From SFLA01 sp045595785 (lineage in GTDB: Bacteria; Bacillota; Clostridia; Oscillospirales; CAG-382): a stretch of 64,000 nucleotides of DNA. Location: positions 12,423 through 76,422 of the forward strand of contig JAZOBE010000048.1 of NCBI GenBank assembly GCA_045595785.1. The letters run 5' to 3'. Both the position numbers and the translations under genes were made by a program. The notes below the pieces were generated by a model. It saw only the letters and a list, made by a program, of their open reading frames with translations, made no database searches and was not told the DNA's origin. Within the stretch, counting starts at the first letter, position 1. Each line of letters starts with the position of its first letter. Of this stretch, positions 53,031 to 59,898 are shown piece after piece.

Positions 53031-53585
53031 ATGAACGTAATTGCCGAAACCGTATATTTTACCCCCGAAAACGCACGGTTTTATCTTACCGCAGGGGGAC
53101 TTGTGGGGCTTAATGCGTTTATTCCCCCCGTGGGAAAGGACGATCTTGCCGATGAAAACGCAGATCTGTCTCCCGTTTGGCAGGATCTTGGCAGAGTGTT
53201 CCTGCACAGAGCGTTCCCTTACGATATGCCGGATATGTTTATTTCCGTTCAGGACAAGGACGGAAAGGAATACGGTATGGTAAAAAGCATTGCGGATTTT
53301 CCCGAGGATATCCGTAATATTCTTAAGGGCGAGCTTAACCGAAAGTATTTCACCCCCGTTATTACAAAAATACACACCGTATCTGCCAAGTTCGGATACA
53401 CCTATTGGGAAGCGGACAGCGATATGGGAAAGCTTTCTTTTTCCATGCACGATACCTACCGCAATATAGCAAAAGTCGGCGAAAACCGCCTCATTCTCAC
53501 CGATGTGGACGGTAACCGCTATGAGATAAAGGACTATATGGCGCTGGACAGAAAAAGCTTCAGAAAGCTTGAACTGTATTTATAA
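53031..53585 (+). CDS. DUF1854 domain-containing protein
   Basis: 184 residues. N-terminal PENARF, central HRAFPYDMPDMFISVQD and C-terminal LTDVDGNRYEIKD blocks correspond to DUF1854, a family encoded next to this type of ABC exporter. No membrane segment, so it is cytoplasmic, perhaps a regulatory subunit. The ATG at 53031 is chosen because GAGGAG lies about 8 bases upstream; a GTG at 53022 would be too close to that site. The gene begins just after the ABC stop. Confidence 0.85.
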   Translation: MNVIAETVYFTPENARFYLTAGGLVGLNAFIPPVGKDDLADENADLSPVWQDLGRVFLHRAFPYDMPDMFISVQDKDGKEYGMVKSIADFPEDIRNILKGELNRKYFTPVITKIHTVSAKFGYTYWEADSDMGKLSFSMHDTYRNIAKVGENRLILTDVDGNRYEIKDYMALDRKSFRKLELYL

Positions 53586-53587
53586 TA

Positions 53588-53690
53588 CACCCCTAAAATC
53601 CTTGCGGATTTTTGGGGACCCCGAAAAAAACACACCCCTAAAATCCTTACGGATTTTTGGGGACCCCGAAAAAAAACACACCCCCGCAGG
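53588..53690 (+). repeat. Family A palindrome pair inside the ABC operon (cluster 5)
   Basis: Two units in sense with the operon: ACCCCTAAAATCC, TTGC (or TTAC), GGATTTTTGGGGACCCCGAAAAAA, repeated almost exactly. Located between the DUF1854 gene and the second ABC gene, with no terminator, so it would be an internal intercistronic structure. Confidence 0.85.
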
Positions 53691-53743
53691 CTCAACAAAA
53701 GGACTTGTTGGGCAGGAAATCTGACAAAACAGAGATTTGTTTT

Positions 53744-55876
53744 ATGCAAACATTAGATTTTACTTTTAACCTTGATTTTTACAACAACAGAATAAAAGGC
53801 GCGGGAGAGATGGAGGGAAATATCCTTTGTATCACCGCAGGAGAAACCGTTACCCGTTTTGATATGACCGCCTTTGACGAGGTGAGATATATTCAATACG
53901 TAGGCTGTTGTGCCGTTGAGGGTATAAAAGACGGAGACGTAACCGAGCTTTGCCGCGGAGATATGTCTGTGGCGGCGGAATTACAGTCCGTAACCAAGCG
54001 TCTCGCCTCATTTCTTGAGGGCAGAGGCTTGGGTGTTGCCGACCCTTACGCAAAGACACATTGCGAAAAATGCGGCAGACGTTTTTCCCCCGGATCGGTC
54101 ACCTGCCCCCATTGTGTGGATAAAACCGCACTGCTCCGCAGGCTGCTTCCCTTCTTAAAACCCTATATTGTTCCCCTTTCCCTCTCGCTTATTACGGTGT
54201 TTGCTATATCCGCGGTGTCTATGATATCCCCCTATATCAGCAAACAGCTTATTAACGAGTATATTACCAAAGCAGGAATAAATACCGATGATAACAAGGT
54301 ATTTATTGAGTTTATAACGCTGATTCTCCTTATGGCGGGAACAGGACTTCTTACCTCGCTCCTTTCGGTGGCGAGAAGCGCGTTGGTGGTAAAGGCATCA
54401 ACGGGTCTGCTTTCCGACCTGCGCAAGATGGTGTATACCGCCGTACAAAAGCTATCCCTTGCAGGGGTAACGCGGCGCACCGCAGGCGAGCTTATTAACC
54501 GTGTTACCGAGGACACGCAGGTCCTTCGCGACGTGCTGGTAAACGATATTCCCTCGCTTATCCAGATGGTGATAATATTCGTGGCGGTAACCGTAATGCT
54601 TATTATCATCAACCCCGTCCTTGCGCTGGTAATACTTATTCCCGTCCCCGTAATGCTGGTGGTATTCCGCTATCTTATGCGTTATACCCACAGGCTTTAT
54701 ATGGCGCAATGGCAGGCGTCCTCCGAATGCGGCACCATACTTCACGATATCTTCTCGGGTATCCGCGTGGTAAAGGTGTTCGGCGCAGAAGAATACGAGC
54801 AAAGCCGTTTTGAAAAGGCGGCGCGGAAATTCCGCAATATTTCCGCACGGAACGAGCTTATATGGAACCTTACCATGCCCGTGGCGGATTTTGCACTTTC
54901 TCTGGGCAACTACGCCGCAATATATATTCTCGGAAGTATGCTTTTGGGCAACGAAATAGGTCTGGGCGATATGGCGCTGGTCCTTTCATACGTTTCCATG
55001 ATATACGGTCCTCTCCGCTGGATGGCGAATATGCCCCGCCGTCTTACGAGAGCCATTACCAGTATGTCAAAGGTGTTTGAGATAATCGACGAGGAGCCTG
55101 AGATAGTTGATAAGCCCACAGCGGTGGATACTGCCGTAAAAGGCGATATTTCCTTCAAAAATGCGTATTTCGGATATAATTCATACGAAAACGTGCTTAA
55201 AAACGTATCCGTTGATATTAACAACGGTGAGATGGTGGGTATTGTGGGCAGGTCCGGCGTGGGCAAATCCACAATGATAAACCTTATAATGCGTCTGTAC
55301 GATCTGACGGGCGGCTCACTTACCATTGACGGTATCGACATTAAGGATTACTCACAGCATTCACTCCGCTCGCAGATAGGCGTGGTGCTGCAGGAGACTT
55401 ATCTGTTCCGCGGCACGGTATACGATAATATCGCATACGCAAAGCCCAACTGCACTCCCGAAGAGGTTATAAATGCGGCAAAGATGGCAAACGCCCACGC
55501 ATTTATTATGAAAATGCCCGATGGATACAACACTTACGTCAGTGAGCGAGGCGGCTCCCTCTCCGGCGGTGAGAAGCAGAGAATAGCTATTGCCCGTGCG
55601 GTACTCCGTGACCCCAAGATACTTATTCTTGACGAAGCTACCGCTTCCCTTGATACGGAAACCGAAAAAATGGTGCAGGATGCGGTGCAGGCGCTGTCCA
55701 AGGGCAGAACCACCATCGCAATCGCTCACAGGCTGTCCACGCTCCGCAACTCCACAAAGCTGGTGGTGCTGGAAAAGGGCACCGTGGAGGAGATAGGCAC
55801 CCACGAGGAACTGATGAAATCCGGCGGAAGATATTCAAAGCTGGTACTCGCTCAGCGAAAGATGTCAAAAATGTGA
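53744..55876 (+). CDS. ABC exporter with zinc ribbon, partner of the 50749 gene
   Basis: 710 residues. A short N-terminal beta-rich domain (about 1-100), zinc ribbon Cys107-x2-Cys110 and Cys121-x2-Cys124, six membrane helices (about 135-420) and a full ABC domain: Walker A GRSGVGKST at 502-510, signature LSGGEKQ at 606-612, Walker B LILDEATASLD and AHRLS. Both ABC proteins keep all catalytic motifs. The start at 53744 gives the family N-terminus; the frame is open upstream but runs through the repeat. The ribosome site is weak, perhaps because translation depends on the upstream structure. Confidence 0.85.
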   Translation: MQTLDFTFNLDFYNNRIKGAGEMEGNILCITAGETVTRFDMTAFDEVRYIQYVGCCAVEGIKDGDVTELCRGDMSVAAELQSVTKRLASFLEGRGLGVADPYAKTHCEKCGRRFSPGSVTCPHCVDKTALLRRLLPFLKPYIVPLSLSLITVFAISAVSMISPYISKQLINEYITKAGINTDDNKVFIEFITLILLMAGTGLLTSLLSVARSALVVKASTGLLSDLRKMVYTAVQKLSLAGVTRRTAGELINRVTEDTQVLRDVLVNDIPSLIQMVIIFVAVTVMLIIINPVLALVILIPVPVMLVVFRYLMRYTHRLYMAQWQASSECGTILHDIFSGIRVVKVFGAEEYEQSRFEKAARKFRNISARNELIWNLTMPVADFALSLGNYAAIYILGSMLLGNEIGLGDMALVLSYVSMIYGPLRWMANMPRRLTRAITSMSKVFEIIDEEPEIVDKPTAVDTAVKGDISFKNAYFGYNSYENVLKNVSVDINNGEMVGIVGRSGVGKSTMINLIMRLYDLTGGSLTIDGIDIKDYSQHSLRSQIGVVLQETYLFRGTVYDNIAYAKPNCTPEEVINAAKMANAHAFIMKMPDGYNTYVSERGGSLSGGEKQRIAIARAVLRDPKILILDEATASLDTETEKMVQDAVQALSKGRTTIAIAHRLSTLRNSTKLVVLEKGTVEEIGTHEELMKSGGRYSKLVLAQRKMSKM

Positions 55877-55940
55877 CGGAGCGGCTAATTTAACGCAGAA
55901 CAAAAACGCGAAAGATACAGTAAAATGTATCGAAAACCGT

Positions 55941-55970
55941 AGGGGACGGCGTCCTCGACGTCCCGTTTCA
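55941..55970. repeat. Family E palindrome (GGGACG...CGTCCC)
   Basis: Unit of the form GTAGGGGACGGCGTCC-TCGA-CGTCCCG, similar in its outer part to the one at 18026-18046 and to GGAAGGGGCAAGCCCCTTCC at about 56167-56186. Confidence 0.6.
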
Positions 55971-55982
55971 AAAAATGAGGTA

Positions 55983-56017
55983 AACCCCCGTGGAATAAGA
56001 TCCACGGGGGTTGTTTT
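55983..56017 (+). terminator. Intrinsic terminator of the zinc-ribbon ABC operon
   Basis: Strong 12-bp stem AACCCCCGTGGA/TCCACGGGGGTT (55983-55994 with 56001-56012) followed by GTTTTATT. Confidence 0.88.
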
Positions 56018-56034
56018 ATTCGCGTTTTTTAGAC

Positions 56035-56083
56035 GTTTTACGCGGAGGGCAGTACCTTTGTACAGCTCCTCGCGCGTAAAAAC
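56035..56083. repeat. Nested palindrome of family C
   Basis: Outer stem GTTTTACGCG/CGCGTAAAAAC, inner stem GC-GTAC/GTAC-GC with loop CTTT. The copy at 57901-57949 has a different outer stem (CTTTTACGAG) but the same inner plan with loop AAAG, that is, the inner part inverted. Confidence 0.7.
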
Positions 56084-56210
56084 GCCTTCTGCGTCAAATT
56101 TTCTCGCTCCTCGCAAAAATCAGACTTTTGGTTATTATAGACATTATTTTCGTGCGAACAGTTTGCGGAAGGGGCAAGCCCCTTCCCTACATTATCGAAA
56201 CCTTGTGTTT

Positions 56211-56310
56211 GTGGGGTGTTTTTTCTCGGGGTCCCTGCGAATGCGACTGCATTCGTGGGGTGTTTTTTCTCGGGGTCCCCGCAAATCGCAGATTTGTGGG
56301 GTGTTTTCTC
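56211..56310 (-). repeat. Family A palindrome array upstream of glyQS (cluster 6)
   Basis: Two full units and one partial, arms GAATGC/GCATTC and AAATC/GATTT. Orientation corresponds to the minus strand, opposite to the flanking plus-strand genes; it is the only cluster in this window that is not in sense with a gene upstream of it. It ends just before the glyQS promoter. Confidence 0.82.
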
Positions 56311-56311
56311 A

Positions 56312-56340
56312 TTGACATATCGGTATTTTTATGTTATTAT
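56312..56340 (+). promoter_or_regulatory. Promoter of glyQS
   Basis: TTGACA (56312-56317), 17-base spacer, TATTAT (56335-56340). No T-box leader is visible in the 44-base 5' UTR, unlike many Firmicute aminoacyl-tRNA synthetase genes. Confidence 0.8.
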
Positions 56341-56383
56341 TAAATTTAATGTAAAAAACAACATTTTCTTGGGAGAGAGATAT

Positions 56384-57781
56384 ATGAACAATAACGAAAA
56401 AACAATGGAAAAAATCGTTGCCTTTTGTAAAAACAGAGGCTTTGTTTACAGCGGCAGCGAAATATACGGCGGCCTTGCAAACGCATGGGATTACGGTCCC
56501 TTGGGCGTTGAATTAAAGAATAATATCAAGCGCGCTTGGATGAAGAAGTTCGTTCAGGAAAGCAGATACAACGTAGGTCTTGACTCTGCTATTCTTATGA
56601 ACAGAGAGACTTGGGTTGCTTCCGGCCACGTTGTTAACTTTAACGACCCTCTTATTGACTGCAAGAGCTGTAAAATGCGTCACCGCGCTGACCAGCTTAT
56701 TGAAAAATGGAACAAGGAAAACGGCGTTGAGATGCACGTTGACGGCATGACCAACGACGAAATGTACGAATATATCGTTGAAAAAGGCGTAACTTGCTCC
56801 TGCGGCAAATGTGATTTCACTCCCATCCGCAAGTTTAATATGATGTTTAAGACCTTCCAGGGCGTTACCGAGGACAGTCAGGCAGAGGTTTATCTCCGTC
56901 CCGAGACCGCCCAGGGTATCTTTGTAAACTTCAAGAATATCCAGCGTACCACCCGCCGCAAGGTGCCTTTCGGCGTTGCACAGGTTGGTAAGTCCTTCAG
57001 AAACGAAATCACCCCCGGTAACTTTATCTTCCGTATCCGTGAGTTTGAGCAGATGGAGCTTGAATTCTTCTGCAAGCCCGGTACCGAGCTTGAATGGTTT
57101 GTATACTGGAAGGATTACTGCTATAACTGGCTTGTAAACCTCGGTATCAAGCCCGAAAATATCCGTATGCGTGACCATGACCCTAAGGAACTGGCTCACT
57201 ATTCCAACGCTACCACCGACTTTGAGTTTATGTTCCCCTTCGGATGGGGTGAATTATGGGGCGTTGCTTCCAGAACCGATTTTGACCTTAAGGCACATTC
57301 TAATCATTCCGGTGAGGATCTCACTTATTTCGACCCCGAAACCAACGAAAAGTACGTTCCTTACGTTGTTGAGCCCTCCCTCGGTGCAGACAGAGTTCTG
57401 CTTGCTTTCCTTGTTGATGCATACGACGAGGAAGACCTTTCAAAGGACGGCAAGGAGGATATCCGTTACGTCCTCCGTCTCCACCCTGCCCTCGCACCCT
57501 ACAAGTGCGCTGTTCTCCCCCTTTCCAAGAAGCTGGGTGATCAGGCAAAAGAAATCTACTACGATCTTTGCGCTGATTTTATGTGCGAATATGACGAAGC
57601 CGGCAGTATCGGCAAGCGTTACCGCAGACAGGATGAGATCGGTACTCCCTTCTGCGTGGTATACGATTTCGAATCTGTTGAAGACGGCTGCGTAACCGTC
57701 CGCGACCGTGATACTATGGAAAGCGTAAGAATGCCCATCGGCGAAGTTAAAGAGTATATTTCAAACAGAATTAAGTTCTAA
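56384..57781 (+). CDS. glyQS: Glycine--tRNA ligase, dimeric (alpha2) type
   Basis: 465 residues. Single-chain class II enzyme of the type used by eukaryotes, archaea and many Bacillota rather than the GlyQ/GlyS tetramer. Motifs: GSEIYGGLANAWDYGPLG at about 17-34, YLRPETAQGIF (motif 2 region), FRIREFEQMELEFF and VVEPSLGADRVLLAFL (motif 3). The start at 56384 has GGGAGAGAG upstream; the longer open frame comes from the repeat array. Charges tRNA-Gly. Codon choice is strongly biased, as expected for high expression. Confidence 0.96.
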   Translation: MNNNEKTMEKIVAFCKNRGFVYSGSEIYGGLANAWDYGPLGVELKNNIKRAWMKKFVQESRYNVGLDSAILMNRETWVASGHVVNFNDPLIDCKSCKMRHRADQLIEKWNKENGVEMHVDGMTNDEMYEYIVEKGVTCSCGKCDFTPIRKFNMMFKTFQGVTEDSQAEVYLRPETAQGIFVNFKNIQRTTRRKVPFGVAQVGKSFRNEITPGNFIFRIREFEQMELEFFCKPGTELEWFVYWKDYCYNWLVNLGIKPENIRMRDHDPKELAHYSNATTDFEFMFPFGWGELWGVASRTDFDLKAHSNHSGEDLTYFDPETNEKYVPYVVEPSLGADRVLLAFLVDAYDEEDLSKDGKEDIRYVLRLHPALAPYKCAVLPLSKKLGDQAKEIYYDLCADFMCEYDEAGSIGKRYRRQDEIGTPFCVVYDFESVEDGCVTVRDRDTMESVRMPIGEVKEYISNRIKF

Positions 57782-57787
57782 ATTACA

Positions 57788-57815
57788 AAAAACCGCATTC
57801 ATTGCGGTTTTTTTA
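57788..57815 (+). terminator. Terminator of glyQS
   Basis: Stem AAACCGCA/TGCGGTTT (57790-57797 with 57803-57810) followed by T-rich sequence. Confidence 0.85.
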
Positions 57816-58050
57816 TTTATTAAAAATCCGCACAAACTATCGTCTGTAATCAGCAAAACTCAAATTTTGCAGGGAACTGTATAAACAAAGCAGAAGAGGT
57901 CTTTTACGAGCGGAGAGCTGTACAAAGGTACAGCCTCCCGAGTAAAAGCCTTTAGAAACGCGAAACATAAAAGGAATTTGTTTTACAAATTCCTACCAAT
58001 TAAAAAAACAGCAATGCGAGAGATAAACTCAAATCTCTCGCATCATTTAT
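57816..58050. repeat. Repeat-filled interval between glyQS and the phage-like genes
   Basis: Contains a family C nested palindrome (57901-57949: CTTTTACGAG, inner GCTGTAC-AAAG-GTACAGC, then GAGTAAAAG), an AGGAATTTGT/ACAAATTCCT hairpin (about 57972-57993) and a family B terminator stem (58016-58041). No gene is seen in 57782-58087. Confidence 0.72.
58016..58041 (-). terminator. Intrinsic terminator of the phage-like gene group (family B stem)
   Basis: 9-bp stem GCGAGAGAT/ATCTCTCGC (58041-58033 with 58024-58016), with TGTTTTTTT further downstream on the minus strand. Almost the same sequence as the terminators at 36000 and 43076. Confidence 0.7.
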
Positions 58051-58087
58051 TACGGTATATTCTTTTTCGCGTTTCGATCTGCGAAGT

Positions 58088-58471
58088 TTAGACAGTTCCC
58101 ACGGCTTCCGCAAAAACCAATAGGGCTTTGTTTTTGTCTCTGTACACCGTGCTCCTCTCCACGTTATATTTTCCCGCAATGCTTTCCGCGCAGGCGTGCT
58201 TTCCTGCAACGTAAAATGCGTTCAGCAATTCCCGTTGGTAAGGCGACAGCGAAAAAAGTGCTGATTCTGTCTGTGATATTTCTTTTTTGGCTCTGTCCGC
58301 CCTCGCCGCCAGACGGTCCTTTGCCTCTATCATTTCTACCATCGTTTTCTCCGAGCAGGAGGAATACAGACGGCTGTTTATCATCGTCATTTCAAAGGGG
58401 AAGTTTTCCTCCGCCGCTTTGTTTCCCGTGTAATTCTCAAGCAACCTCTTTGCGTATGAAACGTTTACCAT
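58088..58471 (-). CDS. Phage-type HTH regulator (sigma region 4 / ArpU-RinA-like)
   Basis: About 127 residues. A charged helical middle (KDRLAARADRAKKE) and a C-terminal helix-turn-helix of sigma region 4 type, ending YNVERSTVYRDKNKALLVF. Such proteins control late genes in phages of Firmicutes. The start is uncertain: ATG at 58471 or a TTG at 58504. It is last of three minus-strand genes of phage character. Confidence 0.65.
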   Translation of the reverse strand: MVNVSYAKRLLENYTGNKAAEENFPFEMTMINSRLYSSCSEKTMVEMIEAKDRLAARADRAKKEISQTESALFSLSPYQRELLNAFYVAGKHACAESIAGKYNVERSTVYRDKNKALLVFAEAVGTV

Positions 58472-58544
58472 TTTCTTATAAAAATACCGCCTTTCCCTTT
58501 GCAAACAAATGTTCGCATTATTTTTTCAAGCACTTTTCGTGCTT

Positions 58545-59252
58545 TTACCTCCGTCTGTATATGCTTTTTTCAAGCATTTTCATATAGCGCGAGTTGTGGC
58601 CGTCCCACCTGCCCGTGGTATCGATATTATTGCCCGTCGTCTTGTCCTCGTCTACCCTGCCGATAGCAACTCGTTTCGGCATTTTAAGTTCGGGCTCGGG
58701 CTTATCGGCAACGTATTCTATAAACGCCGTAAGCTTTCCGTGGCTGACCCATGTTCTGGCGTTTTTCATTGATGTTCCCACGTTTTTTACACCGGTTATC
58801 TGAACCTTGTTTTCCCATTTCGGGGTACATTCGCAAGCCATCCCGTCACCCAGATAAACTCCCACGTGGCCCGGCATAAAAAGAAGCTCGCCTTTTTCGA
58901 TAACCGAAAAATCCTTGGTAACTCCCTCGCAAATACTTTTCATTCCGTCTACGGAAACGTCAGGCACACCGTTTTTCCCATACCGCGCACCGCCGTATAT
59001 GTGGTTTTCGTCTCCGTTCCAGCCCCAAAGCACACCCTTTATAAGACAAACACAATCGAAGCCGAAATAATTTTTGCCGAACAGCCGTCTGAACCCCTTT
59101 TGCTTTTCCTCCGTGTACCATTTTGAATATTGGGCAGATTTACTGCTTACCGTGTGCTCGTTTACCGGCGCACCGAATACGCCTTTCATATATACCGTGT
59201 TATATTTCTCAGCTATTTCGCGCATTATCTCGCAAAAAGTGATATTATCCAT
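58545..59252 (-). CDS. NlpC/P60-type cell-wall hydrolase, phage endolysin-like
   Basis: 235 residues without a signal peptide. The catalytic pattern of NlpC/P60 amidase/endopeptidases is visible: Cys in FDCVCLIKG at about 64-72 and His in GHVGVYLGDG at about 128-137. The lack of a signal and the neighbours suggest a phage endolysin or a domesticated one. Its ATG overlaps the stop of the upstream gene (TAATG). The C-terminal 40 residues have no recognised wall-binding repeat. Confidence 0.8.
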   Translation of the reverse strand: MDNITFCEIMREIAEKYNTVYMKGVFGAPVNEHTVSSKSAQYSKWYTEEKQKGFRRLFGKNYFGFDCVCLIKGVLWGWNGDENHIYGGARYGKNGVPDVSVDGMKSICEGVTKDFSVIEKGELLFMPGHVGVYLGDGMACECTPKWENKVQITGVKNVGTSMKNARTWVSHGKLTAFIEYVADKPEPELKMPKRVAIGRVDEDKTTGNNIDTTGRWDGHNSRYMKMLEKSIYRRR

Positions 59253-59728
59253 TAAATTCCTCCATTTCGTGATTCGTTTTCTCCGAAAGGATACCCTTCC
59301 ATCCGTCTGCGGTTGCGTGCGTAATCCGCCATATCCCTGAATACGTACAAGCCGCCTTCATCTTTTTCCTCAAAGCAATGCTCAAAAGGACAGTTTACCT
59401 CAAGTCCGCCCCGTAAGATAGGCGAAAACAAGGTCTCCCCCTCCTTTGCCGCCACAAGCTGCAGCCGCAAAACCCCTGCACGCATAAGCACCGACGGCAG
59501 AGTAAAAAGTATGACTTTACCTGAAGAATTCAGCTTTTCTGTAACCGCCATACCGCCTCTCTGCGCCTGCTCCGAGGTGCAAAAGCGGAGGTAATAATCC
59601 AGCTCCTCAGCCAGCCCTTCCCCCAAACGGATAACAAGAGCGGCACCCTTGTCCTCACCGCAATACCCTGCGAAATAAGTGTCGGGATACAGCCCGTCTT
59701 TTGTTGCGCATATGTTTATTAACCGCAT
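59252..59728 (-). CDS. Phage-like protein of unknown function
   Basis: 158 residues, soluble, no family recognised. The N-terminal half has beta-rich segments that recall tail or baseplate accessory domains, ending in an ENESRNGGI tail. It is translationally coupled to the endolysin-like gene and has its own promoter (59779-59807), so the group is expressed independently of any larger prophage, none of which is present here. Confidence 0.55.
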   Translation of the reverse strand: MRLINICATKDGLYPDTYFAGYCGEDKGAALVIRLGEGLAEELDYYLRFCTSEQAQRGGMAVTEKLNSSGKVILFTLPSVLMRAGVLRLQLVAAKEGETLFSPILRGGLEVNCPFEHCFEEKDEGGLYVFRDMADYARNRRRMEGYPFGENESRNGGI

Positions 59729-59778
59729 TAACTCTCCTTTCCTGTTCCAACGTGTATCCGAACATCTGTTCTGTTTTT

Positions 59779-59807
59779 ATTATACCACCCTTTGCCTGTT
59801 TTGTCAA
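59779..59807 (-). promoter_or_regulatory. Promoter of the phage-like gene group
   Basis: Minus strand TTGACA (59807-59802), 17-base spacer, TATAAT (59784-59779). Both hexamers are consensus, unexpectedly strong for a prophage remnant. Confidence 0.82.
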
Positions 59808-59841
59808 ATTATTCTTACAAAAAACCCACACGCAGTTTATA

Positions 59842-59870
59842 TTGACATTTCTTCTTATGTTTTGTATAAT
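59842..59870 (+). promoter_or_regulatory. Promoter of the D,D-carboxypeptidase-like gene
   Basis: TTGACA (59842-59847), 17-base spacer, TATAAT (59865-59870). Confidence 0.83.
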
Positions 59871-59898
59871 GGTCATATATAACTATAAGGAAAAGTAT

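Noticed and set aside
50749..55876. Assignment of the ABC/DUF1854 group to cyanophycin metabolism
   Set aside because: That link comes from other bacteria; no cyanophycin synthetase or cyanophycinase is in this window, so only the family relation is stated.
56216..56383. N-terminal extension of glyQS through the palindrome array
   Set aside because: The extra residues are translated repeat sequence; the ATG at 56384 has a ribosome site and the family N-terminus, and the promoter lies downstream of the extended start.
56341..56383. T-box leader for glyQS
   Set aside because: The 5' UTR is only about 40 bases and lacks the T-box specifier and antiterminator sequences.
59701..59898. N-terminal extension of the carboxypeptidase-like protein
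   Set aside because: It would overlap the divergent phage-like gene and both promoters; the signal peptide begins at 59899.
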